Positions 41,640 through 50,488 of a stretch of DNA of 64,000 nt are shown piece by piece. Both the position numbers and the translations under genes were made by a program. Below the pieces are notes generated by a model, which was not told the DNA's origin, did not search any database, and saw only the letters and a list, made by a program, of their open reading frames with translations. Each line of letters opens with the position of its first letter. The first letter of the stretch is position 1. The stretch spans positions 806,001 to 870,000 of the forward strand of contig NZ_ML133851.1 of the NCBI RefSeq assembly GCF_003994255.1, written 5' to 3'. The stretch is from Brachybacterium paraconglomeratum. GTDB taxonomy: Bacteria; Actinomycetota; Actinomycetes; Actinomycetales; Dermabacteraceae.

Positions 41640-43507
41640 CCCGCGAGCACCTCCCGGGCGATCGGACCAGCGGTGACTGAGCCGTAGCTGCCGTCCTCGA
41701 CGAAGGCGGCGACGACCAGGTCGCCCTGGGCGACGATCACCCAGGAGTGCAGGGCGAGCTCGCCCTCCTCGTTCGTGTACTCCGCGGTGCCGGTCTTGCC
41801 GATCACCGGTTCCCCGGGCAGGTCCGCGAAGTCGTCGAGGCTGCCGTCGGTGACCACGCCGCGCAGCATCTCCTGCATCTGCGCGGCCTCCTCCTCGGTG
41901 AGCGGGGTCGGGATCTCGGGGGCGGCCGGCTCGGAGTCGGCGAGGATCCGGGGCGTGACCGTGGAGCCGTTCTGGACCGAGGCGAGCACGGTCGCCATGG
42001 CGAGCGGGGAGGTGAGCACGCGGCCCTGGCCCATCATCGCCGCGGCGTGCTCGACGCCCTCGTCGGCCGGGTCGATCGAGCCCATGAAGGCGTCGAGCCC
42101 GGCCGGGGCCTCCTGGCCGATGCCGAGGGTGGTCGCGGCGTCGGCGAGCTCGGCCTGGGAGACGGTCTCGTGCTGCAGCAGCAGCGCGGTGTTGCAGGAG
42201 TGCGCGATCACGGAGCGCAGCGGCATGGTGCCGAACAGGGAGGGGTCCATGGAGTCGGCGTTCTTGAAGGAGCGTCCGGCGACCGAGGCGGTCTCGGGGC
42301 ACTGCAGCTCGGTGTCGGGCGTGACGCCGGCGCGCAGCAGCGACAGCGCGGTGACGGTCTTGAAGGTCGAGCCGGGCGCGTACTGGCCCACGAGGCCGAC
42401 GGGATATGACTGGCCCGTCGGCCCGAGCGCCGCGGCGAGCACGTCGCCGGTGGAGGCGCTGAGCGCGATGACGGCCGACGGGGAGTCCTCGTCGGCGATC
42501 GCGGCGGTGGCGCGGCGCTGCAGGTCGTCGTCGAGGGTGGTGCGCACCGTGGTGCCGGCGACGGGATCGACCTCGTGGAGCGGGCGCTCCTGCTCGCCGC
42601 CGGTGGCGACGATCTCGAGGCCGGAGGTGCCGAGGATCGCGTCCTGCTCCGCGGCGAGGACGCCGCCGGTCGCGACCTGGTCGCCGGCCTGGATCTCGCC
42701 GCCGGAGCTCTCGACGTCCTCGGCGGTCGCCTCGCGCAGGGAGCCGAGCACGCCGGGGGCGTAGTCCCGTTCGACGGCGAGGGGGCGCTGCTCCTCGAGG
42801 GCGTGGAAGCCGGGGACCTGGCCGGCCCTGGCGAGGTCGTACTCCCCCTCGTCGCTGACGCGGATGGTGAGGGCGGGGACGAAGGCCTCCTCGCCGGCAC
42901 CGGCGACGGACTCGGCGTAGCGGTCCGCGTCGGTGCCGAGCGCGGCGGCGAGGTCGCGGGCGGAGGAGTCGAGCTGGTCGGCGGCCAGCTGGGACTTGTC
43001 CAGGCCGAGGACCTTCACGTCGCGGGGGCCGTAGAGCTGGGTGCCGTCACGGTCGGTGATGGTGCCGAGCTCGGGGTCGACGGCGCGCACGGCGAGCATC
43101 TCGCCGTCCTCGAGCTCGGGGCCGAGGGCCGCGGGGGTGAGCTGCGGCGCCCAGCCGTCCTCACCTTTCGTCAGGGTGGCGGTGGTGGTGTACTCCCAGG
43201 TCCCGGCGTCGTCCGGGAGGGTCCAGGTCCAGTCGTAGGTCGCGGTGCGCGTGCCGTCCTCGGCGTCACCGGCATCGGCCAGGGCGACCTCGGCGGTCGC
43301 TCCCGCGTCGCGGAGGGCGCCGAGCACCTCGGCATCGAGGTCGGAGCCGCCCTCGGCGAGGGTGCCGGCGAGCTGCTCGGCGGCGTCCGTGCCGTCGTCG
43401 GCGGTGGAGCGCCAGAAGGCGATGCCGCCGACCACGAGGGCGATGACCGCCAGGGCGGCGATCACGATGACGACGGGGGTGCGGCGGCGGGCGGAAGTGG
43501 GGGCCAT
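41633..43507 (-). CDS. Class B penicillin-binding protein (transpeptidase)
   Basis: A 624-aa peptidoglycan transpeptidase. A short cytoplasmic basic N-terminus and one membrane anchor (VVIVIAALAVIALVVGGIAF) precede an NTF2-like/MecA-N-type region (about 40-150), a dimerisation domain and the transpeptidase domain. Active-site motifs are STFK (about residue 379), SCN (about 436) and KTGTAEY (about 569). The MecA-N-like region is shared by low-affinity PBP2a-type enzymes but is also common in actinobacterial PBPs. Divergent from the PfkB gene by 29 bp. Likely involved in wall growth; no resistance is implied. Confidence 0.9.
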   Translation of the reverse strand: MAPTSARRRTPVVIVIAALAVIALVVGGIAFWRSTADDGTDAAEQLAGTLAEGGSDLDAEVLGALRDAGATAEVALADAGDAEDGTRTATYDWTWTLPDDAGTWEYTTTATLTKGEDGWAPQLTPAALGPELEDGEMLAVRAVDPELGTITDRDGTQLYGPRDVKVLGLDKSQLAADQLDSSARDLAAALGTDADRYAESVAGAGEEAFVPALTIRVSDEGEYDLARAGQVPGFHALEEQRPLAVERDYAPGVLGSLREATAEDVESSGGEIQAGDQVATGGVLAAEQDAILGTSGLEIVATGGEQERPLHEVDPVAGTTVRTTLDDDLQRRATAAIADEDSPSAVIALSASTGDVLAAALGPTGQSYPVGLVGQYAPGSTFKTVTALSLLRAGVTPDTELQCPETASVAGRSFKNADSMDPSLFGTMPLRSVIAHSCNTALLLQHETVSQAELADAATTLGIGQEAPAGLDAFMGSIDPADEGVEHAAAMMGQGRVLTSPLAMATVLASVQNGSTVTPRILADSEPAAPEIPTPLTEEEAAQMQEMLRGVVTDGSLDDFADLPGEPVIGKTGTAEYTNEEGELALHSWVIVAQGDLVVAAFVEDGSYGSVTAGPIAREVLAGQ

Positions 43508-43536
43508 CGGGCCATGCTCCCACCTACACTCAGCCC
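43508..43536. promoter_or_regulatory. 29-bp bidirectional promoter between PBP and PfkB genes
   Basis: TACACT (43525-43530) ends 6 nt before the ATG at 43537, and on the other strand GAGCAT (reverse complement of 43514-43519) ends 6 nt before the ATG at 43507. The two -10 elements lie within 29 bp, so both transcripts are probably leaderless and their -35 regions must fall inside the opposite gene. Confidence 0.55.
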
Positions 43537-44448
43537 ATGTCCCGTGTGCTCCACACCGCCCAGGCCCTCGTCGACGTGATTCTGGAGGTCGACGCGCTGC
43601 CCGCGCGCGGCGGGAACACCAACGCCCGCACCGAGCGGCGCTACGCCGGCGGGGCCGTGACCACGCTGCTCGCCGCGGCGCGCACCGGGGCGGAGGCCGT
43701 CCACGGCGGCGCGCACGGCACCGGCCCGAACGGGGACCTGATCCGCGAGGTGCTGGGGGCCGACGGGGTCGCGGTCTCGGACGTCCCGCGCGAGGACGCC
43801 GACACCGGGTACTGCGTGGTGCTGCTGGAGCCGTCGGCCGAGCGGACCTTCCTCACCGTGTACGGGGCTGAGCGGGACGTGGACTCGGAGTCGTTCGCGC
43901 GGATGGCGCCCCGTCCCGGGGACCTCGTGTGCGTCTCCGGATACAGCCTGTTCGAGCCGACCCGGGAGCCGCTGCTGGAGTTCCTCGAGGGGCTCGAGGG
44001 GGGCGTCGACGTGGTGCTGGACCCGGGCGACCCCTTCGCCACGTTCCCGCGCGCGCTGCAGGACCGGATGCTCGCCCTCACCACCGTGTGGACCTCCAAC
44101 GCGGACGAGGCGCGGGCGCTGACCGACCTCGACCACCTCGAGGACACCCCGCAGGCGATCCGGCGGCGGCTGCGGCCGGGCGCCGTCGTCGTGGTGCGCG
44201 ACGGGGAGCGGGGATGCCACGTCTTCCATCACGGGCGCGGCACCGAGATCCCCGCCTTCCCGCAGACGCCGGTGGACACCAACGGCGCCGGCGACACCCA
44301 CACCGGGGTGCTGCTCGCGGAGCGCGCGCTCGGCGCGGACTGGGAGTCCGCGGCGACCCGCGCCAACGCCGCCGCGGCGATCGCGGTGACGCGGCGCGGG
44401 CCGCAGAGCGCCCCCTCGCGCGCAGAGGTGGACGAGTTCCTCTCCTGA
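43537..44448 (+). CDS. PfkB-family carbohydrate kinase
   Basis: A 303-aa ribokinase-like sugar kinase. The N-terminal GG motif is seen in RGGNTNARTERRYAGGAVTT, and the catalytic signature is PVDTNGAGDTHTGVLL (Asp base in NGAGD). Three other conserved segments, NGDLIREVLG, GYCVVLLE and VSGYSLFE, fit the family. Substrate (ribose, adenosine or another sugar/nucleoside) cannot be read. The start has a -10 box at 6 nt, indicating a leaderless message. Confidence 0.88.
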   Translation: MSRVLHTAQALVDVILEVDALPARGGNTNARTERRYAGGAVTTLLAAARTGAEAVHGGAHGTGPNGDLIREVLGADGVAVSDVPREDADTGYCVVLLEPSAERTFLTVYGAERDVDSESFARMAPRPGDLVCVSGYSLFEPTREPLLEFLEGLEGGVDVVLDPGDPFATFPRALQDRMLALTTVWTSNADEARALTDLDHLEDTPQAIRRRLRPGAVVVVRDGERGCHVFHHGRGTEIPAFPQTPVDTNGAGDTHTGVLLAERALGADWESAATRANAAAAIAVTRRGPQSAPSRAEVDEFLS

Positions 44449-44485
44449 CCTACGATGGCGCAAGGACGGCCTCGGGAAGGAGACC

Positions 44486-44974
44486 ATGGACGACCGCACC
44501 TTCCACGACTTCTCGGCGACGAGCATCGACGGCGAGCCGGTGGACCTCGGTGCCTACCGCGGCCGCCCGGTGCTGGTGGTCAACACCGCCACCCAGTGCG
44601 CCTTCACCCCGCAGCTGCGGGGCCTGCAGGAGCTGCACGAGCGCTTCTCCGCGCTGGGCTTCAGCGTGCTGGGGTTCCCCTCGGACCAGTTCCACCAGGA
44701 CCCCGGCAGCGACGAGGACACCCGGGAGACCTGCACCTCCCAGTTCTCGGTGACCTTCCCGCTGTTCGCGAAGACCGACGTGAACGGGCCGGACGCCCCG
44801 CCGATGTGGCGCTGGCTGTGCGCGCAGAGGCCGGGGGTGATGGGCGGGCGGATCGCCTGGAACTTCACCAAGTTCCTCGTCTCCGCCGACGGGCACGTGG
44901 TCCGCCGCTTCGCCCCGCCGGTGCCGCCGACCCGCATCGCCCGCAGGATCGAGGCGGAGCTGGCCCTCCGGTGA
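44486..44974 (+). CDS. Glutathione peroxidase family (thioredoxin-dependent peroxidase)
   Basis: A 162-aa peroxidase of the GPx fold. The peroxidatic Cys is in VVNTATQCAFTPQLRGLQEL (Cys near residue 38), followed by GFPSDQFHQDPGSDED and the WNFTKFLVSADG motif with the catalytic Trp/Asn. Actinobacteria lack glutathione, so thioredoxin or mycothiol is the likely reductant. TACGAT (44451-44456) precedes a leader with GGAAGGAG before the ATG. The PfkB gene ends 37 bp upstream on the same strand. Confidence 0.88.
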   Translation: MDDRTFHDFSATSIDGEPVDLGAYRGRPVLVVNTATQCAFTPQLRGLQELHERFSALGFSVLGFPSDQFHQDPGSDEDTRETCTSQFSVTFPLFAKTDVNGPDAPPMWRWLCAQRPGVMGGRIAWNFTKFLVSADGHVVRRFAPPVPPTRIARRIEAELALR

Positions 44975-45020
44975 GTTGGTAGCGTGTCTCACACGTTCCT
45001 CCCACTCGAAAGGGGTCCCT

Positions 45021-46166
45021 GTGGAAGGCCTCATCATCACCATCGTCGTGCTCGTCGTGATACTCGTCGTGCTCGCGATCCTCGCCGCGCTGCTGTTCGG
45101 GGGTCTGCGCACCTCTCTGATGTTCACGGTGCACACGCAGGAGGCGATCATCGTCGAGCGCTTCGGCAAGTTCCGCCGCGTCGCGCACGCCGGTCTGAAC
45201 TTCAAGACGCCGTTCATCGACAGCACCACCAAGCCGGTCTCGCTGCGCGTCCAGCAGCTCGAGGTCAACATCGAGTCCAAGACCAAGGACAACGTCTTCG
45301 TGACGGTGCCCGTCGCGGTGCAGTACCGCATCCGCGAGGAGCAGGTCGTGGACGCGTACTACAAGCTGTCCAACCCCGAGGCGCAGATCCGTTCCTACGT
45401 CTTCGACACCGTCCGCTCGGCGCTGTCGGGCCTCGAGCTCGACCAGGCCTTCGAGTCGAAGGACGACATCGCCCGCAGCGTCGAGAACACGCTCTCGACC
45501 CGGATGCAGGAGTTCGGCTTCAACATCATCAACACCCTGGTCCAGGACATCTCCCCGGACTCGCGGGTGCGCGACTCGATGAACTCCATCAACGCCGCCC
45601 AGCGCGACCGGGTCGCCGCCCAGTCCCTCGCCGAGGCGGACAAGATCAAGCGCGTCACCCAGGCGGAGGCCGAGGCCGAGTCCAAGCGCCTTCAGGGCGA
45701 GGGCGTCGCCGCGCAGCGCAAGGCGATCGCGCTCGGCATCGCGGAGCAGTACGAGATGCTGCGCAAGGTCGGCATCGAGAACTCCGCCGAGCAGCTGCTG
45801 CTGATGACGCAGTACTTCGACACTATGCAGGACGTGGCCCGCAACGGCCGCTCCAACGTGCTCTACCTCCCCAGCAACCCCGGCTCCGTCGGCTCGATGG
45901 GCGAGGAGATCCGCTCGGCGATGCTGCAGTCGCAGGCCGCGGCCGAGGCGAGCCAGAATGCTGACGCTGCGGATTCCGTTCAGCGCCAGCGCGCCTCCGC
46001 CGAGCAGCGGCGCCAGCGCGAGGAGGCCCGCGCCCAGCGGGCCCGCCAGGAGGCCGAGCAGAAGGCGCGCGAGGCGCAGCGGCAGGCCCAGCAGCAGGTG
46101 CCGGACGGCTACCCCGGCGGCGACGTGCCGCCGTGGGCGCACCCCGGCAGCGCGAACCAGGGCTGA
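45021..46166 (+). CDS. SPFH/Band-7 membrane protein (stomatin/HflK-like)
   Basis: A 381-aa protein with an N-terminal membrane helix (residues about 2-28: LIITIVVLVVILVVLAILAA), an SPFH domain (ATTIDE-like FTVHTQEAIIVERFGKF, NVFVTVPVAVQYRI) and a long charged, Ala/Glu/Arg/Gln-rich coiled-coil tail with EEARAQRARQEAEQKAREAQ. GTG 45021 was chosen because it sits after AAAGGGG and right before the membrane helix; a TAGCGT -10 lies at 44979-44984. Likely a membrane-scaffold protein. A distinct SPFH gene lies at 6891. Confidence 0.87.
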   Translation: MEGLIITIVVLVVILVVLAILAALLFGGLRTSLMFTVHTQEAIIVERFGKFRRVAHAGLNFKTPFIDSTTKPVSLRVQQLEVNIESKTKDNVFVTVPVAVQYRIREEQVVDAYYKLSNPEAQIRSYVFDTVRSALSGLELDQAFESKDDIARSVENTLSTRMQEFGFNIINTLVQDISPDSRVRDSMNSINAAQRDRVAAQSLAEADKIKRVTQAEAEAESKRLQGEGVAAQRKAIALGIAEQYEMLRKVGIENSAEQLLLMTQYFDTMQDVARNGRSNVLYLPSNPGSVGSMGEEIRSAMLQSQAAAEASQNADAADSVQRQRASAEQRRQREEARAQRARQEAEQKAREAQRQAQQQVPDGYPGGDVPPWAHPGSANQG

Positions 46167-46181
46167 CGCCCCTCTCCCGGC

Positions 46182-46685
46182 GTGGATCGCCCTGCCGTGA
46201 GCGATCCGCGCCGGTCGGCGCAGCTCGCCGTGCTCGACGCGCTGCTCGCCCTGGTCGTCCTCGGCCTGGCGCTCGCCGTCGCGGCGATGACGGCGTTCGC
46301 CGCGGCGATCAGCATCGGCGAGATCTTCACACCCACCCCAGACGGGGTCGAGACCATGCGGCGGGCCGAGGCCAGGACCGCATGGCTCGGCCGCCTCGCC
46401 GTGGCCGCCGGGATCCTCCTGCTCCTAGTCGATGCGCTGGTCGTCGTGCTGTCGCTGCGCCGCCTGTGCTCCGGCGACCCCGCCCGTCCCACGGCGATCC
46501 TCTCCCTCGTCGCGATCGCGACCGGATCCGTGCTCCCGCTGCTGGTGCTGCTCACGAGCGCAGACGGCGTGCTGGCGCTCCTCACGCTCGTCATCGCCCT
46601 GCCGCCGGTGCGTCTCGCACAGCTGATCGCAGGAGCGACGGCGACATCCGCCCAAGGTCGTAGCGGAGTCGAGACCGCCGGGTGA
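46182..46685 (+). CDS. Four-helix membrane protein, unknown function
   Basis: 167 aa with four hydrophobic segments, including AVLDALLALVVLGLALAVAA at the N-terminus and VLALLTLVIALPPVRLAQLI near the end. I recognise no family. The GTG at 46182 or the GTG at 46197 could be the start and neither has a clear ribosome site. It sits 15 bp after the SPFH gene, so it may be co-transcribed and work with it; this is only positional. Confidence 0.55.
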   Translation: MDRPAVSDPRRSAQLAVLDALLALVVLGLALAVAAMTAFAAAISIGEIFTPTPDGVETMRRAEARTAWLGRLAVAAGILLLLVDALVVVLSLRRLCSGDPARPTAILSLVAIATGSVLPLLVLLTSADGVLALLTLVIALPPVRLAQLIAGATATSAQGRSGVETAG

Positions 46686-46719
46686 TCAGCGCAGCCGCCC
46701 GCGATGATGGGCTGGGGGC

Positions 46720-47787
46720 ATGGCCACCACCGATGAGATCGAAGACCACGCGCCCGCCCCCGCCGACTACTCCACCGAGAAGCGCCTGGCCCGCACCGCC
46801 GGGGTGACGCTCGCATGGTGGGCGCACGGCGGGGTGCGGCTCGCCCTCGCGCTGGTGCTGATGTACTACGGCGCCGCGAAGCTCGTTTTCGGCCAGTTCG
46901 GGTTCTCCGATGCGGGAGACGCCCTGATCGCCCACGGGGAGATGAGCCCGATGGGGCTGCTGTGGCGGATGGTCGCCTTCTCCCCCGTCTTCCAGTTCCT
47001 CTCCGGCCTCGCCGAGTTCGGGGCCGGGCTCGCGCTGCTGTGGCGGCGCACGGTCGTGCTCGGCGCGCTGATCGGCGCGGCCTCGATGAGCTTCGTGCTG
47101 GTGCTGAACATCGGCTACGACGTGATGGTCAAGACCCCGTCGGCCGTGTACATCGCGATGTCGCTGCTGGTGCTCATCCCGTGGATGCCGCGCCTGTGGC
47201 GCGCGGTGCTGGGACGCGGGGAGATCGGCGAGGCGCCGCGGCCGCGTCTGGTGCCGTGGCGGCCGGCGGAGCGGGTCGGGGCCGTGGCCGGGCCTGTCGC
47301 CGCCGCGGTGATCGCGGGCCTGGTGCTGTGGGGCGTGACGACGATGTACCCGCCGCGGAGCGTGGACGAGTCGGCGCCGGCCGGGGTGTGGGCCGTCGCC
47401 GAGGACACCGCCGCCCCCACCGACCAGCTCTCCGAGGACGTGCGCTGGAGCCGTCTCGCGCTCGGCTCGATCTCCTACGGCGGGGCCGCGAAGGCGCAGC
47501 TGCGCACGGCCGACGGGACGCTGCGCGCCGGCTCCTGGACCCGCGGCGAGGACGGCACGATCGAGTTGACGCTGAAGGACCTGCGAGAGGAGGGGCAGCC
47601 CGTGCAGGAGTACCTCGAGGACGAGGGCGAGACGCTCACACTGACCGTCGAGCAGCAGGCCGATGGGACGCTGCACGTCACCGGCGAGGGGCAGGACCTG
47701 ATGCTCGCGCCCGATCCCTCCGGCGAGGTGCTCCACGAGCGTGGCTTCTCCTGGGGGATCCGGCCGGACGATCCGTTCAACCGGTGA
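46720..47787 (+). CDS. DoxX-family membrane protein with C-terminal extracytoplasmic domain
   Basis: A 355-aa protein. The N-terminal half is a DoxX-type four-helix bundle with ALVLMYYGAAKLVFGQFGFS, FLSGLAEFGAGLALLWRR and SFVLVLNIGYDVMVK. A fifth helix near residue 190 leads to an exported beta-rich domain (about 215-350) with a KDLREEGQPVQEYLEDEGET segment. The DoxX core is linked to redox/membrane quinone functions in some relatives; the specific role here is unknown. Start ATG gives the expected core. Confidence 0.72.
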   Translation: MATTDEIEDHAPAPADYSTEKRLARTAGVTLAWWAHGGVRLALALVLMYYGAAKLVFGQFGFSDAGDALIAHGEMSPMGLLWRMVAFSPVFQFLSGLAEFGAGLALLWRRTVVLGALIGAASMSFVLVLNIGYDVMVKTPSAVYIAMSLLVLIPWMPRLWRAVLGRGEIGEAPRPRLVPWRPAERVGAVAGPVAAAVIAGLVLWGVTTMYPPRSVDESAPAGVWAVAEDTAAPTDQLSEDVRWSRLALGSISYGGAAKAQLRTADGTLRAGSWTRGEDGTIELTLKDLREEGQPVQEYLEDEGETLTLTVEQQADGTLHVTGEGQDLMLAPDPSGEVLHERGFSWGIRPDDPFNR

Positions 47788-47812
47788 GCGGCCGCCGCCC
47801 TACAGTGGCCCC

Positions 47813-50488
47813 ATGCGTATCGAGTTCGGCTGGTCCCTGGACGGTGCGGCCTGGGCCGACGGCGGCGGGGCCGCGGGCATCGCGCGGCTCGGCCCGCGCG
47901 GCCTGGTGCAGCTGCTGCAGGGACGGCTGGGGCTGACCCGGCCCGCGGTCGAGCCGGCGGTGCGGGTGGCGCAGTACCTGCGGCTGCTCGAGGAGCACCC
48001 CCAGCCCTGGCCCGCGCGGTCCTTCGCGGTGGATCCGTGGAGCACCGCCGCGCAGCTGCTGCGCTGGCGGGATGCCGCGATCGAGACCGGGTGGAGGCCG
48101 GGCCGCAGCGAGGGGCCGCTGCCGGAGCGGCTCGCGACGCTGCGGGAGCTGGAGCGGGTCGCGGAGGTCGGGGTGGCCGGGACGCTCGCCCCGTCGGGCG
48201 CCGACGACCTGGCCGAGGTCATCGAGCTGCTCGAGGAGGCGGGCGGCGCCTGACCGCTCGGGATCGAGGAGATCGTCCTCGCGGAGGAGCCGGAGGCGCT
48301 GCCGGGGATGTGGCCGCGCCTGCTGGGGCTGCTGGAGGCGGCGGGGGTGCGGCTGGTGGCGGTTGCCGCCGCGCGCGAGGGGACGCCGCGGGTGAGTGTC
48401 GTCGAGGCGCTGGACGAGTGGACGGCGGCGGATGCCGCCGCACGGTTCCTCGCCGCGGATCCCGCCGCCGCGGTGCTCGCCTCGGCGGACACCGACGTGC
48501 TCGACCGCGCGCTGCACCGGCGGGGCATGCCCGCGATCGGCGCCGTCGGCCCCTCCCGCGACCGGGCCCACCACCAGGTGCTCGGCCTGTTCCTGGACGT
48601 CGCGACCGCGCCCGTGGACGTGCACCAGCTCGCGGCGCTGCTGGACCTGCGGGTGCTGCCCGGCGCCGAGGCGGAGGCGGAGCCCGTCGGCCTCGTGCCC
48701 GCGCTCGCCCGGCGCGAGCTGCTGCGCGCCCTCGGCGCCGAGCCCGGCGTCGGCGGACCGGCCTGGCGCTCGGCGCTCGCACGGATCGCGGAGGGCGACA
48801 ACGAGCGTGCTCTCGAGGCCGCGCGGGTCATCGATCGGCTCGTCTCCGACCCCCTGCCCGCGGACGCGCTGCGGCCTCGCGCGATCGCGCAGCGGCTCGA
48901 CTGGCTCGCGGAGCGGCTGCGCGCCGTCGGGCGCGGGGACGGGGATCTCCTGGCGAGTCTCACCCAGGTGCAGGTGCTGCAGCGGGTGCTCGGCATGCTC
49001 GCCCCCGAGGCGCCCCTCACCCGGCGCACGCTGCAGCAGGTCATCGACAGCTGCGGCGGCTCCGGTCCCTCGCCGCGCGCGGTGCGGGAGGTGTCGGAGC
49101 GGCAGGTCACGACCTCTCCCGCCCAGGTGCGCGGCGGCGCCGTGCTGTGGTGGGGGCCGAGCTCCGACGATGCCCCGCGCACGCAGCGCTGGGACCCGGC
49201 CGAGGTCGACGCGCTCGCAGCGGGCGGGGGGCGCGTGCTCTCCCCCGCGCAGCATGCGGCCCTGCAGGTCGATGCCGCGCTGCGGGGTCTGCGGCGGGCC
49301 GAGGAGATCGTCGTCGTGCTGCCCGGGAGGCGGCTCGAGGAGGTGCCGGGGCCGAGCGGCCTGCTCGCGCATCTCGGCGCGGGTGACCGGCTGCGGCCCG
49401 AGGAGCTGATCGAGGACGGACGGTGGACGCTCGCGGGGAGGTCGCTGGAGGTCGTGGCGCCTCCGCAGGAGGAGGAGCCCGCCGCGCCGCCGACGGAGCA
49501 CCGGATCGCGCCGGCCCCGCACCTGCTGCCGCGGAAGCTGTCGTTCACCCAGGTCTCCTCGCTGCTCGCCTGCCCGCACCACTGGGCGCTCGAGTACGCG
49601 CTGGACGTGCGGCCCGCCGACGTCGCGGTGCTGCCGACGGGTGCGCGGATGATCGGCACCCTCGTCCACGCCGTGGTCGAGACGCTGGTCGAGAAGCGCT
49701 ACGACCCGGGCCTCGGCGGCACCCCGCTCGACTCCCCGTCGGCCGAGGAGATCGGCGAGGTGCTGGACCGCCTGGTGCCCCAGCTCGCCTCCGAGCTCGA
49801 CCTGCCCGGACGCGCGGCCGCGCGGGAGGACGTGCGCGACCGGGCCGTGCGCTCGGTCGGGGCGCTGTTCTCCGGGGCCGCCGCCGCAGGACTGCGGATC
49901 ACCGGGACCGAGACCCGCTTCGAGCTCCCGCTGACGCTGATGCTGGCCTCCGGCGAGCGGACCGTGCCCTTCGTGGGCAGCCGCGACGTCGACGCGATCG
50001 CGGCCGACGGGCGGCGCACCGTGCTGGACCTGAAGTGGTCCCGCAGCCGCAGCCGCTACGGCGACCTCTTCGACACCTCCGAGGCGATCCAGCTCGCCTC
50101 CTACGCCTGGGCACTCGCGCAGGAGCACCCCGGCGAGCAGCCCGCCGACGTCGGCTACTTCCTGCTGCGCAGCGGCGAGTTCGTCTCCGCCGATCCGGCG
50201 CTGGACCCCCACGACCGCGCCCCGATGGACACCGGCGAGGCCTGGCGGCGCATGCTCGCCGCCGTCACCGCACGGCTCGACGAGGTCGCCGACGGACGGA
50301 TCCGCTGCGGCTGCCGGGAGCTGCAGGAGCGGACGGGTCTGGACGCCTCGGCGAGCTGGTCGGCGAGGTCGAGCGCGCTCGCGAAGGCGCGCGCGGCCGA
50401 GCGGGAGGCCGGCGGGCTCCTCGTCGAGGAGCACTGCGGGACCAGCGAGCACGCACAGCTGTGCGGGACGACGGGAGCGATCCGATGA
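47813..50488 (+). pseudogene. AddB-like nuclease subunit with in-frame TGA
   Basis: 892 codons of an AddB-like PD-(D/E)XK nuclease, partner of the adjacent AddA-like helicase-nuclease. The frame is continuous from the leaderless ATG at 47813 (TACAGT at 47801-47806, 6 nt before) except for one TGA at 48251-48253, then continues GLGIEEIVL-like PLGIEEIVLAEEPEALPG to the stop. The nuclease core is intact: GTLVHAVVE, VGSRDVDAI, VLDLKW and QLASYAW. Product could be two pieces (146 aa; 726 aa from ATG 48308), a readthrough form, or nothing. Sequencing error cannot be excluded. Confidence 0.75.

Noticed and set aside
48251-48308. A frameshift in the AddB-like gene
   Set aside because: The two open stretches looked as if they were in different frames, but both are in the same frame; only one TGA separates them, so it is a nonsense codon.
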